Origin: Hahella sp. HN01
Lineage (GTDB): Bacteria > Pseudomonadota > Gammaproteobacteria > Pseudomonadales > Oleiphilaceae
Reading direction: 5' to 3'
DNA length: 64,000 nucleotides
Assembly: GCF_018986435.1 (NCBI RefSeq)
Contig: NZ_JAHMIN010000001.1
Span: 384,451 to 448,450 of the forward strand
Part shown: one piece after another, positions 7,877 to 16,241 of the stretch
Numbering within the stretch: position 1 is the first letter of the stretch
Layout: each line of letters opens with the position of its first letter
Notes under the pieces: generated by a model
The model's input: only the letters and a program-made list of their open reading frames with translations
Databases searched by the model: none
Told to the model about the DNA's origin: nothing
Made by a program: the position numbers and the translations under genes

Positions 7877-10506
7877 GCCTCAGCCTCCCTTGTTGGTTGC
7901 AGATTTTTAAACAGAAAGAGATCAAACGCCGTCAGCAGCGCAGGCAGGATCAGCAAGGTCGCCACGCCGGCGAACAGCAAAATGGAAGAGATAAACACCC
8001 CGACAGTCTGATAGGGAATCAACGGCGCCGCCAACAACGGCAGGAACCCCACGCCGATAACAATCACATTGCGGGTAATCGCCCGCGCCGGCTCGCCAAA
8101 CACCGCGTCCACCGTCTCACGCCAGGAGCCGGTCTGCCGATACAGAAAGCGGCTGCGAGCCAGAAAGTGGATGGCGTAATCCACCGCCAGCCCTAAACTC
8201 AACGCTGACAGCACCGCCACCGGCATATCGTAATCTTTGCCAATCCAACCGATGACGCCGTAGATCGCGCCAATTGTGACCGTCAACGGCAGCATACTGA
8301 GCAGCCCCCACCACAGGGACCGGAATAAAAACGCCATCATCGCCAGCACAATCAGGAAGCTGCCGAGAAACGCCTCCAACATCCCGCTCACCATTTTTTC
8401 CTGCCACACCACATTGATATAGGTCAGCCCAAACCATTCATGCTTGAGGGCCGTCGGGGCCGGATGCTGCGCGAAAAAGCGATCCACCGCGGCGACCACC
8501 GCCGCCATGTCCTTGTTGTCTCCGCTTTTCAGCTGTATCCACAAATTGGTGTTGCGATAGTCCGGCGTTACGAAGCGCCACAAGTCCTGAGGACGATGAC
8601 TGCTCTGGTAGGTAATCAGCGTCTGCCCCACCGCCGGAGCGCTGGCGGGGATGCGAAACGCCTCCGCTTCTCCCTGCATCAGTTCTCTGTGCACGGTTTT
8701 GACAATGTCCGGCAGCGCATTGCTCTTACCCACCAGACCGGTTTCCTGCAGGTACTTTTGCAGGGTTTCGATATAAACCAGGGACTCAGGCTGTTTAAAG
8801 GTTTCAGCGCTTTGTCTCACCGCGTCCAGCCCCTGCCCCAACGCATCCCACGCGTCCCATAGCGCATCTGTGTCCGTCTGTTCGCGGGCGCCCGCCACGG
8901 AGTCCTGCACCTCACGCAACCATTCATCTCGGGTTTGCGCAGTCGCTACGCTGATAAGGGCGCGAGCGGGCTCTTGAATGGCCGCATCCGTCTCGTTCAA
9001 TAACGCGGCGACCCGGTTGCGGGCATCCTCCAATGTAGCCGGCGCCGCTGGCTGCAGCGCCAGATAGGCCATATAGGTTCCCGCAAAACGCGCATTCAGC
9101 GCTTGATCCGCAACCCGAATCGGATGACTTTCCGCAAACCATTTCACCGGGTTGTCATTAATCTGGATTTTGCTAATGCCATAGCCTGCGCCAACCGCCA
9201 CCAACAAAGTCGCCACCAGCACCAGTTTGGCGTGGCGATAGGTGAAACGCCCCAGCGCATGAAGAAACCGCGCCAGCGCCGTATGCTCCTCTCCATCTTT
9301 GTCCGTGTTCATACCAAATCCCTGCAAGGAGTTTTCCGGCATCAACATGATGTAGGCGGGGACCAGCGTCACCGTCAACAACCAGGCCAGCCCCACGCCA
9401 ATGGAAACGAATACGCCAAATACCTGCACAGGAGGAATCGGGGTGAACGCCAATGAGGCGAAGCCCGCACAGGTAGTGATCGAGGTGTACAGCATCGGCG
9501 CCGACAGCTCTTCCATCACTTCGCAAATCGTTTTGTTGCGGTCGCGTATCCGGGGATAGCGATCAAAGAAGTCCGACAGGATATGCACCGCGTCCAGCAC
9601 CGCGATAGGCATGACAAAAATGGGGATCATCGAACTCATGATATGCACGGTATTGCCGGTGACCACCAGCAACCCCATGGTCAGGATCACGGAAATCATG
9701 GCCACTGCCAGCGGCGCCAGCACCAAACGCAGATGGCGGAAAAACCACCACATCAGCAGGAAAATCAGCAGCATCGCCAGCGGCGCGGAAATCGCCATCT
9801 GCTTGAACATCTCCACGCCAAACTGATCCTGCGCCACCGGCAGCCCGGTAATGTGGTACTCATCATTTGAGTCGAACTCAGCGACCTTGGCGCGCAACTT
9901 CTCCGCGATCTGGTAACTGATGTCTTTTGACGTTATAGGAACGTAAAGCGCCAGCGCTTTCTGGTCCGATGACACCAGAGTGTCGCGCAGCATGGGAATA
10001 CGCATGGCTTTTTCCGCGACCTGCAAAGCCGCGGCGTCGTTAACGGGAGGCGACGGCATCAGCCATTCAAAACGCACCGTTCCCAGTCCGGCCTGCTCAA
10101 TATTATCCACTGTGGACGGAGCCATCAGATCCACGCCCACCACGCCCTGCTCACGGCCGTTCTCCTCCCAGCGCAAACCTTGTGCGAAAGCGGCCAGGTC
10201 ATACACGTTCTTAAGTGAGCGCGCATTGAATACGCCCTGAGGATGATCGCGGTTGATCACCCCAACCACGACAACATCGTACAGGCTGAATTCCTGTTTC
10301 AGATGGTTGTGAGTCACCCTGACAGGTTCATCCTCCCGCAGCATGTTTTCCGGGTCGGTATCAATGTGTAGAGGGTTCAGGAAGGAAAACGTCGCGGGGC
10401 TCAGTGTTGGAGCCGCCGCCAGAAGAATCAGCAGCAGGCAAAGAGCCCCGCTCAGGCGGAACCAAAACTTGGGGTGTCGGGAGGCATGTTCTGATAAAGT
10501 CAGCAT
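7873..10506 (-). CDS. MMPL/RND family exporter
   Basis: The 877-residue inner-membrane protein shows the two-fold RND layout: one membrane helix near residue 20, a periplasmic loop, a block of five helices (FLLMWWFFRHLRLVLAPLAV onward, with IFVMPIAVLDAVHILSDFFDRY in the typical fourth-helix place), then a second copy of the same plan ending with LSALSLGLAVDYAIHFLARSRF. The paired D-A-(V/I)-H-(I/F)-L signatures in both halves are characteristic of MMPL-type lipid and hydrophobe exporters. It needs no MFP adaptor gene; the LolA-like and barrel genes follow instead. It starts nine bases after the DUF2892 gene, so all four are one operon. Cargo unknown. Confidence 0.88.
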   Translation of the reverse strand: MLTLSEHASRHPKFWFRLSGALCLLLILLAAAPTLSPATFSFLNPLHIDTDPENMLREDEPVRVTHNHLKQEFSLYDVVVVGVINRDHPQGVFNARSLKNVYDLAAFAQGLRWEENGREQGVVGVDLMAPSTVDNIEQAGLGTVRFEWLMPSPPVNDAAALQVAEKAMRIPMLRDTLVSSDQKALALYVPITSKDISYQIAEKLRAKVAEFDSNDEYHITGLPVAQDQFGVEMFKQMAISAPLAMLLIFLLMWWFFRHLRLVLAPLAVAMISVILTMGLLVVTGNTVHIMSSMIPIFVMPIAVLDAVHILSDFFDRYPRIRDRNKTICEVMEELSAPMLYTSITTCAGFASLAFTPIPPVQVFGVFVSIGVGLAWLLTVTLVPAYIMLMPENSLQGFGMNTDKDGEEHTALARFLHALGRFTYRHAKLVLVATLLVAVGAGYGISKIQINDNPVKWFAESHPIRVADQALNARFAGTYMAYLALQPAAPATLEDARNRVAALLNETDAAIQEPARALISVATAQTRDEWLREVQDSVAGAREQTDTDALWDAWDALGQGLDAVRQSAETFKQPESLVYIETLQKYLQETGLVGKSNALPDIVKTVHRELMQGEAEAFRIPASAPAVGQTLITYQSSHRPQDLWRFVTPDYRNTNLWIQLKSGDNKDMAAVVAAVDRFFAQHPAPTALKHEWFGLTYINVVWQEKMVSGMLEAFLGSFLIVLAMMAFLFRSLWWGLLSMLPLTVTIGAIYGVIGWIGKDYDMPVAVLSALSLGLAVDYAIHFLARSRFLYRQTGSWRETVDAVFGEPARAITRNVIVIGVGFLPLLAAPLIPYQTVGVFISSILLFAGVATLLILPALLTAFDLFLFKNLQPTREAEA

Positions 10507-10515
10507 AGCAGGGCC

Positions 10516-10719
10516 TCAGTGAAAGGCGCTTCCGGGATGGAACCCCAGTTTTTTCAACACCATGGCTAACGGACAAAAGCCGGTGAACGCCGCCTGAAAC
10601 ATATTCAGGCCGACAAAGGCGGAAAGCAGGAACCAATAGGGACTCACCCAGTAACCCAGAATCAAACCGAGAGAAACCATGAAACCTGCGAATGCGAAGA
10701 CCAGTCGATCAATGTTCAT
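10516..10719 (-). CDS. DUF2892 / YgaP-type two-helix membrane protein
   Basis: This 67-residue protein has two hydrophobic segments (about residues 7-24 and 28-45) followed by [14 protein letters not shown], the GxCPL ending typical of DUF2892 and of the membrane part of YgaP, a sulfur-transfer protein. An AGGAG precedes the ATG. In many bacteria DUF2892 genes sit beside BigR/SqrR/YgaV-type ArsR regulators in persulfide-response operons, and the same arrangement is seen here: the ArsR gene is divergent across a shared dyad region. Here, however, the gene leads an MMPL export operon. The single cysteine of the CPL motif is kept; what it does is not established. Confidence 0.85.
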   Translation of the reverse strand: MNIDRLVFAFAGFMVSLGLILGYWVSPYWFLLSAFVGLNMFQAAFTGFCPLAMVLKKLGFHPGSAFH

Positions 10720-10770
10720 AGCGACCTACTCCTGTTCGGATGGCTGAAAGCTTAGCTGCCGATTGTTTGT

Positions 10771-10814
10771 TTAGAATAATCTAAATGATTTTTTTCTAAT
10801 TTAGATTATTCTAA
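10771..10814. promoter_or_regulatory. Double-dyad operator for the ArsR-type repressor
   Basis: A perfect 16-base inverted repeat, TTAGAATAATCTAAAT at 10771-10786 and its complement at 10799-10814, is separated by 12 bases. Each arm is itself a near-palindrome of the form TTAGA-N4-TCTAA, so the region offers two ArsR-type half-turn sites facing each other. The site lies between the divergent DUF2892 and arsR-like genes, where one repressor could control both. AT-rich TTAGA...TCTAA-type boxes are reported for BigR-like repressors; binding here is inference. Confidence 0.75.
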
Positions 10815-10851
10815 AATATTAGTCAATTCATTAGATGTGTGACTTCAAATT

Positions 10852-11160
10852 ATGCTGGATAACGAATTTGACCCCGAAGGTTTTGAAAAGGCTTTGTCGT
10901 TAATCAAGTCCATGGACAATCGCAATCGATTGTTCATTCTCTGCCTGCTGTGCGACGGTGAGCGTACGGTGACGGAAATGGCGGAAGCGACGGAACTGAG
11001 TCTGTCCGCCATGTCCCAGCATCTAAGCGTGCTGCGTCAGGCGGATTTGGTAGAGACGGAGAAGTATCAGCAGAGCGTGACGTATCGTCTTAAAGGCAAT
11101 GAAGTCAAACAAATGATTGCGCTGCTGAAAAAGCTGTACTGCGATAGCGCCGCCAAATAG
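10852..11160 (+). CDS. ArsR family repressor, BigR/SqrR/YgaV-like
   Basis: The 102-residue protein is a winged-helix ArsR regulator: RNRLFILCLLCDGERTVTEM, then LSLSAMSQHLSVLRQADLV (recognition helix) and the wing QSVTYRLKGNEV. Cys31 in ILCLL and Cys97 in LYCDS occupy the places of the two cysteines that form the persulfide-sensing pair in SqrR and BigR; Cys34 is extra. No metal-binding ELCVC motif of the ArsR/SmtB sensors is present. It is divergent from the DUF2892-MMPL operon, with a paired dyad between them, so it most likely represses that operon and itself and releases on oxidation or persulfidation. The sensing chemistry is inferred from the family. Confidence 0.85.
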   Translation: MLDNEFDPEGFEKALSLIKSMDNRNRLFILCLLCDGERTVTEMAEATELSLSAMSQHLSVLRQADLVETEKYQQSVTYRLKGNEVKQMIALLKKLYCDSAAK

Positions 11161-11191
11161 CGGCGCCTTCACTGACAACAATGGCAACGCG

Positions 11192-12715
11192 TTAGTGAGC
11201 GCCTTGAGGCGCGCCGACGCCGCTGCGGGGTAATGGCTTCAGCTTCCACACCAGAGGAATCAGCAGCGCAAACAGGATCGCCAGCATCTTGAAGCTGTCC
11301 ATGAATGCGATAAACCGGGCCTGCTCGGCCACCTGCTGATTAGCCATCATCAATGCGCGAGTGGCGTCGCCAGTGATCTGCTGCAACTGCATATAATGCT
11401 GGCTCCAGACCTCGCTGACCGGGCTGGTGTTAGCCACCAGATGACCGCGATTCACGGTCGCGACGCGATCCAGGAATGTCATCAATAAGGCGATGCCGAC
11501 GCCGCCCCCCAGATTACGCATGAACGACAGCATGGCCGCCGCCTGATTGTTCGCCGACGTAGGCAACCCGACATAAGCGCTGGATGTCGTGGGAATGAAC
11601 AGGAACGCCAGACCCAGCGTCTGCCACACTCGGGCCAACGCCAGTTGATCCCGACTCACCGACAACGTCAGGTCCCCCAGATTCCAGAGCGCCAGACTGC
11701 TCACGCTCAGCCCCAGCATCAACAGAATACGGGAATCCACGGCGCCAACCAGACGCCCCACGATAGGCATCATAAACATGATCGCGAACCCGCCCGGCGA
11801 CAACACCAGACCGGCATCGAAAGCCGAATACCCCATCAGCGTCTGCATCAGCAGCGGTAACAACGCCGTGGAGCCGAACAGCACAAAGCCCATCATAAAC
11901 ATGATGACATTCGCCATCGCGAAGTTGGGATAACGGTACAACGTCAGGTCGACGATGGGATTCTTCTGATCGAAAGAACGCACGATATAGGTCAACAGCG
12001 CCACCACCACAATCACCGCCAAGGCGACTATCTGCGGCGACTCAAACCAGTCTTCGCGCTGTCCGGTGTCGAGCATCCATTGCAGACAGCCCAGGCCGAT
12101 GGCGATCAGAGCAAAGCCAAAATAATCCACCTTGGAGCCATCATGGTTGGCGGGCTCGTCCGGCAGAAAGCGTTTAACCAGCATGATCAAGACAATGCCA
12201 ACGGGCACGTTGATCAGAAAGATCCAGCGCCAGCTGAACTCATCCGTAATCCAGCCGCCCAGGGTAGGACCAATCGCCGGCGCCGCCACCACGGCGATGC
12301 CGTACATGGCGAACGCCATGCCGCGCTTTTCCAAGGGAAAACTATCCGCCAGTATCGCTTGAGATACTGGCTGCAACGCGCCGCCAGCCAGACCTTGCAC
12401 GGCGCGAAAGATAATCAGCATTTCCAGTCCTGGCGCCATGCCGCAGGCCAGAGACGCCAGCGTAAAACCGATAATGCTGCCGATAAAAAAGCGCGTACGC
12501 CCAAAATAGTCGGACAGCCAGCCGGCGATGGGCAGCGCGATAGCGTTGGTGACAAGGTAGGACGTCAGTATCCAGGTAGTCTCTTCCGGTCCCGCCCCCA
12601 GGCTGCCGGCAATATGCTGCAGCGAGACGTTGGCGATGGAGATGTCCAGCACCTCCATAAAAGCGGCGAGCGCCACCAATGGCGCAATCAGCCAGGGATT
12701 AACGGTTTTCTGCAT
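11192..12715 (-). CDS. emrB: DHA2-type multidrug MFS transporter, EmrB-like
   Basis: The 507-residue membrane protein has about 14 hydrophobic helices and the DHA2 signatures: LAAFMEVLDISIANVSLQHI in helix 1 (motif D1), WLSDYFGRTRFFIGS (motif A) and GIAVVAAPAIGPTLGGWI (motif C in helix 5). Such proteins use the proton gradient to expel hydrophobic drugs and uncouplers, working with an EmrA adaptor and an outer-membrane channel. The EmrA-like gene is immediately upstream (66 bases). No TolC-type gene is present, so a channel encoded elsewhere is presumably shared. Regulation is likely by the divergent TetR gene. Confidence 0.9.
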   Translation of the reverse strand: MQKTVNPWLIAPLVALAAFMEVLDISIANVSLQHIAGSLGAGPEETTWILTSYLVTNAIALPIAGWLSDYFGRTRFFIGSIIGFTLASLACGMAPGLEMLIIFRAVQGLAGGALQPVSQAILADSFPLEKRGMAFAMYGIAVVAAPAIGPTLGGWITDEFSWRWIFLINVPVGIVLIMLVKRFLPDEPANHDGSKVDYFGFALIAIGLGCLQWMLDTGQREDWFESPQIVALAVIVVVALLTYIVRSFDQKNPIVDLTLYRYPNFAMANVIMFMMGFVLFGSTALLPLLMQTLMGYSAFDAGLVLSPGGFAIMFMMPIVGRLVGAVDSRILLMLGLSVSSLALWNLGDLTLSVSRDQLALARVWQTLGLAFLFIPTTSSAYVGLPTSANNQAAAMLSFMRNLGGGVGIALLMTFLDRVATVNRGHLVANTSPVSEVWSQHYMQLQQITGDATRALMMANQQVAEQARFIAFMDSFKMLAILFALLIPLVWKLKPLPRSGVGAPQGAH

Positions 12716-12781
12716 GGATACCCCAGACGCTTGGCGATTCCGATTGGCGGCGCATGGCGCTTACTCCTGTCTTTGTCGGCA

Positions 12782-13900
12782 TCAGGAGCCGCTGACGTAG
12801 ACGGTGGGAATGACCGACATGCCCGGCCACAACTGCACCCCGTCGGGGACTTCATCAAAAATGATTTTTACCGGCACGCGCTGCACTACTTTCACGTAGT
12901 TGCCGGAGGCGTTTTCCGGCGGCAACAGACTGAAACGGGAACCCGTGCCAGGCTGGAAAGACTCCACCTTGGCGCTGAAAGTCACACCAGGATATGCGTC
13001 GACTTCAACGCTGACTTTATCGCCAATACGTACGTCGCCGATCTGAGTCTCTTTAAAGTTGGCTTTCACCCAGGCGGCGCCAGTGACTTCAATGGCGAAG
13101 TTGGTCTGCGGGCTGACGAAGCTGCCAGGGTGCTTATCCACTCGGCTGATCCAGCCATTGGAGGAGGCGCGGATTTCCGTCCATTGCAAAGCCAGACTGG
13201 CGCGTTCTTCATCCGCCTGCGCCTGTTTGAGCGCCGCTTCACTCTGCCCGATCGCCGCTTTCAGCACTTCGATATTGCGCTCATCGGAGGCGACGGTTTT
13301 CTGTTGAGAATGGGCCGCCGCCACCTTGCTGGAGGCGACGTCGATGGAGGCTTTTACAGTCTCCCGCTCCGCACGCAAAGTAGCCAGATTGGTTTTCGCA
13401 TCTTCCAGCGCTTGCTCGGAGACCTGCTTGCGCCCGGCCAGGCGCTCATAGCGATCCACATCCCTCTGCGCCTGCGCAATCTGCGCATCCAGACGCGCCA
13501 AGTTGCTTTCATGGTGCTGTTTCTCCGCTTTGGCGACGTCCACCTGAGCCAAAGCATCCTGTTTACGCGCATCCAAACGCGCTGTAAAAGCGTCCAGATC
13601 CGCCTGCGCCTTCACCATCGCCGCCTGCTGCATGGCGACTCGGGCGGATGCGCTTTGCAATTCAGCTTCGTAGGGTTTGGGATCAATGCGGGCGAGCAGG
13701 TCTCCCGCCGCCACCTTCTGGTTATCGCTCACCAACACCTCCACCAACGTGCCGGAAACCCGGGGCGTCAGGAAGATAACGTCGCGCTCGACAAACGCAT
13801 CGTCGGTTGAGACCTTGCCGGCATGCCACAGGTAATAGCCGCAACCGGCAATGCCAGCGAGGCTGAAAAACAACATCAAACGGATCATTTTCTTTGACAT
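12782..13900 (-). CDS. emrA: HlyD/EmrA family membrane fusion protein
   Basis: This 372-residue periplasmic adaptor has one N-terminal membrane helix (about residues 8-27), a biotinyl-lipoyl strand pair (VSGTLVEVLVSDNQKVAAGDLLARIDP and, later, IRASSNGWISRVDKHPGSFV), a long helical hairpin rich in Ala, Gln, Glu and Lys (about residues 85-205), and a C-terminal beta-barrel segment AWVKANFKETQIGDVRIGDKVSVEVDAYPG. This is the EmrA layout. It joins the inner-membrane EmrB-like pump encoded next to an outer-membrane channel. It is the first gene of the pump operon and is divergent from the TetR gene. Confidence 0.9.
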   Translation of the reverse strand: MSKKMIRLMLFFSLAGIAGCGYYLWHAGKVSTDDAFVERDVIFLTPRVSGTLVEVLVSDNQKVAAGDLLARIDPKPYEAELQSASARVAMQQAAMVKAQADLDAFTARLDARKQDALAQVDVAKAEKQHHESNLARLDAQIAQAQRDVDRYERLAGRKQVSEQALEDAKTNLATLRAERETVKASIDVASSKVAAAHSQQKTVASDERNIEVLKAAIGQSEAALKQAQADEERASLALQWTEIRASSNGWISRVDKHPGSFVSPQTNFAIEVTGAAWVKANFKETQIGDVRIGDKVSVEVDAYPGVTFSAKVESFQPGTGSRFSLLPPENASGNYVKVVQRVPVKIIFDEVPDGVQLWPGMSVIPTVYVSGS

Positions 13901-14039
13901 GGCGCAGTCCCACGTTCGCTATACAGGTTCAGGATAAAGACGGGCCCCGGGCGGGATTTCTGAGCAAAGAGTCGGACTTTGGCCCCAACTTCTGATTTTC
14001 AGCCGCCGCCGGGTTAAAATTATGTCGATTGCAATTCAC

Positions 14040-14065
14040 AAAACTGAACCGTACAGTTCAGTTTT
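14040..14065. promoter_or_regulatory. TetR-type operator between emrA and tetR
   Basis: AAAACTGAAC at 14040-14049 and its exact complement GTTCAGTTTT at 14056-14065 are separated by six bases (CGTACA). The dyad sits between the divergent emrA-like and tetR-like genes, 53 bases before the chosen tetR start. Ten-base arms with a short spacer are typical of TetR-family sites. Confidence 0.75.
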
Positions 14066-14117
14066 TGCATTCTACTCTGATTTGACGGATAAGCACAAAG
14101 GCAATTTAACGACCACC

Positions 14118-14765
14118 ATGGCACTAAACCCACAACGCACCGAACAGATACTTGAAGCCGCCAAGAACGTTTTTCATCAAAGCGGATACGCCCGCGCCTC
14201 CATGGACCGGGTGGCGAAAGAAGCCGGCGTGTCCAAGGCGACGCTGTACAATCACTTCAAGAGCAAAACGGTGTTATTTCAGGCCGTGGTGTCCAGCGCC
14301 AGCGCCAGATTCATTCAGCAGTTGAGCGACCTGCAGATGGATGGGCGCCGCCTGGAGCCCGCTCTGCGCATCGTTGCGGAGCGTTTTCTCACCTTCCTGC
14401 TCTGCCCGCATAATCTGGCGGCCATCCGCATGATCCTTGCGGAGATTCAAGCGGACCCGGAACTGGGTGAGGCCTTCTACAGGTCCGGTCCCGCCGTTGG
14501 GGAAAGCGCTGTCGCCCGTTTTCTCGAAAAGCGCATGCAGAAAGGGGAAATCCCTCAGACGGACCCCGTTCGCGCCGGCCGTCACTTCATGGCGTTACTG
14601 CGGGGAGATTTGTTCTGGCGCGCGCTGCTCGGCGTCGCATTGCCCCAGGAAGAGATCAACGCGCACCTGGACAGCGTCGTCAAACAGTTCATGCAAGGGG
14701 TCGCCGGGATGTCCGCCAGTCACGGCGGTGCTGATACTCGTAACAGTCCAGCGTCCGGTTCTTGA
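14118..14765 (+). CDS. TetR family transcriptional repressor of the EmrAB-like pump
   Basis: The 215-residue protein opens with a TetR helix-turn-helix: RTEQILEAAKNVFHQSGYARASMDRV followed by AGVSKATLYNHFKSKTVLFQAVV, which is the family signature. The remaining all-helical part is the ligand and dimer domain. A longer in-frame start at 14022 would put codons across the operator palindrome and adds no recognisable sequence, so the ATG at 14118 is preferred. It is divergent from emrA-emrB, so it most likely represses them and itself until an effluxed drug binds. Its 3' end overlaps the convergent GNAT gene by 77 bases. Confidence 0.88.
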   Translation: MALNPQRTEQILEAAKNVFHQSGYARASMDRVAKEAGVSKATLYNHFKSKTVLFQAVVSSASARFIQQLSDLQMDGRRLEPALRIVAERFLTFLLCPHNLAAIRMILAEIQADPELGEAFYRSGPAVGESAVARFLEKRMQKGEIPQTDPVRAGRHFMALLRGDLFWRALLGVALPQEEINAHLDSVVKQFMQGVAGMSASHGGADTRNSPASGS

Positions 14766-15243
14766 GAGTCGCCGCTTCCGGAATCAGGCCAGCCTGCCGG
14801 AAGCCGCACTTTTCCAATACCCGGCTCGACGAGGGGTTGGCGGTAGAAACAGCGGCGTGCAGACGACGCAGCCCCAGCCGCTCATAGGCTTCGCCCATCA
14901 GATGCCTTACCGCATCAGTGGCCAGTCCACGTCCGCAATAGTCCTCCGCCACACGATAACCGATCCAGGCGTCGCCGCTGTCATGGCAAATTCCCCGCAG
15001 ATTGGCGCGCCCCACCACAATTTGATTTGCAGAGCCGGACGCCTCGTCTCCCCACAGCAAAAATGGAAGCTGACGCCCTTGCGCCCATGCCTGGAGATAG
15101 TGTTCGATATGTCCTTCTACGCCCTGGCGAGTGTAGAAGCCGTCGGGACGCGGCTCAATATGGGCTTCAAACCAGGTCCGGTTAGTCAGTTCAAATGCAA
15201 ACAAGGCGTCCAGGTCATCCCGAGTCAGTAATCTGCAATCCAT
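14689..15243 (-). CDS. GNAT family N-acetyltransferase (RimJ/RimL-like)
   Basis: This 184-residue enzyme has the order of a RimJ/RimL-type acetyltransferase: MDCRLLTRDDLDALFAFE at the start, WIGYRVAEDYCGRGLATDAV (the acetyl-CoA pyrophosphate loop, with the GRGLAT form of the Q/RxxGxG/A motif) and LRRLHAAVSTANPSSSRVLEKCGF, typical of family members that modify protein N-termini or small amines. The substrate cannot be named. The last 77 bases overlap antisense to the end of the TetR gene, so the two convergent transcripts would share complementary 3' ends. Confidence 0.88.
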   Translation of the reverse strand: MDCRLLTRDDLDALFAFELTNRTWFEAHIEPRPDGFYTRQGVEGHIEHYLQAWAQGRQLPFLLWGDEASGSANQIVVGRANLRGICHDSGDAWIGYRVAEDYCGRGLATDAVRHLMGEAYERLGLRRLHAAVSTANPSSSRVLEKCGFRQAGLIPEAATLKNRTLDCYEYQHRRDWRTSRRPLA

Positions 15244-15384
15244 GAAATATCCTTACTATTAATCAGGCCCTGTCTCCCACGGTCAGCCGCGGCGCTATGC
15301 GCGGAGAAGGCGCAGCCGGTTCTCTCCCGGCCTGTTTCTCTCATATACTGTGCGCGCTCAAGCATACACAGGACCCGATACGCC

Positions 15385-15696
15385 ATGAAAGTCATCCGTA
15401 GCAAAGAGTTCACAGCGGACCGCGCCTGGGGCGCGCTCGACATCGCCAACATGAGCGGCGTCACCTGCCGCCTGCACTGGACGGATCAGCCGTACAAGTG
15501 GCATGTTAATGATGGCGAAGAAGTTTTCGCCGTAATGGACGGCAAAGTGGACATGCATTACAAAGACCAGGGAGAGGTTAAAATCGCCACGCTACAATGC
15601 GGCGACATATTCTACGCCGCCGTCGGAACGGAACATGTCGCACATCCCATCGGAGCCGCCAGAATTCTGGTCATAGAAAAAGAGGGCTCCGTGTAA
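15385..15696 (+). CDS. Cupin domain protein
   Basis: A 103-residue single-cupin protein. WHVNDGEEVFAVMDGKVDMHY is a cupin motif 1 (here with H, E and a G turn), and CGDIFYAAVGTEHVAHPIG is motif 2 with its histidine. Small single cupins of this kind bind a divalent metal and range from isomerases to sensor proteins; nothing here identifies the reaction. It is followed 47 bases later by a GNAT gene on the same strand, possibly cotranscribed. Confidence 0.8.
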   Translation: MKVIRSKEFTADRAWGALDIANMSGVTCRLHWTDQPYKWHVNDGEEVFAVMDGKVDMHYKDQGEVKIATLQCGDIFYAAVGTEHVAHPIGAARILVIEKEGSV

Positions 15697-15743
15697 GCGC
15701 CCTCCCTTCCCACGGATAAAACCATACAGAGCTAGAGGAATAC

Positions 15744-16226
15744 ATGACGGACATAACCATCAGGACCGCCACCGCGGACGACGCCGCACTCATTCTGCAA
15801 TTCATCACAGAGCTGGCGATCTATGAAAAAGCGGAGCACGAAGTAAAGACCAATGTGGAGGAGATTCAACGCTCTCTGTTCGGTCCCGACACCACCACCC
15901 ACGCCCTGATTTGCTCAGTAGACGGCAAGCCCGTGGGCTATGCGGTTTACTTCTTTAACTATTCCACCTGGCTGGGTAAACACGGCATCTATCTGGAAGA
16001 CCTGTACATATCGCCTGAATGTCGGGGTGGCGGCGCAGGCAAAGCGCTGCTCCGTCATATCGCCAAAATCGCCGTCGCCAAAGGATGCGGCCGCTTCGAA
16101 TGGAGCGTACTGGACTGGAATGAGCCCGCCATCAATTTCTACAAATCCATCGGCGCCAAGCCCATGGACGAGTGGGTGATCTACCGTCTGACAGGCGACG
16201 CGTTGACAGACTTCGCCAAAGGTTAA
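15744..16226 (+). CDS. GNAT family N-acetyltransferase (SSAT-like)
   Basis: This 160-residue enzyme resembles the spermidine/spermine acetyltransferase-like group of GNATs: ITIRTATADDAALILQFITELA at the start, FNYSTWLGKHGIYLEDLYIS, then RGGGAGKALLRHIAKIA as the acetyl-CoA loop and FEWSVLDWNEPAINFYKSIGA near the end. The WLGKxGIYLEDLYV-type block is typical of this group, whose members acetylate polyamines, thialysine or other amines. An AGAGGA stands in front of the ATG. It is followed after 15 bases by the AlkD-like gene, so the two are likely one transcript. Confidence 0.88.
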   Translation: MTDITIRTATADDAALILQFITELAIYEKAEHEVKTNVEEIQRSLFGPDTTTHALICSVDGKPVGYAVYFFNYSTWLGKHGIYLEDLYISPECRGGGAGKALLRHIAKIAVAKGCGRFEWSVLDWNEPAINFYKSIGAKPMDEWVIYRLTGDALTDFAKG

Positions 16227-16241
16227 CCTGAGACGACGCCC

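Noticed and set aside
11192-11240. GCGCC-TTGA-GGCGC hairpin as a terminator for the ArsR gene
   Set aside because: It lies inside the emrB coding end, with no T run.
12080-13810. Long plus-strand frame opposite the emrB-emrA genes
   Set aside because: It lies antisense to two well-supported genes and its Gln/Arg/His-rich translation has no family pattern; it is a shadow frame.
14022-14117. Upstream extension of the TetR gene
   Set aside because: The added 32 codons run over the operator palindrome and do not match the family start.
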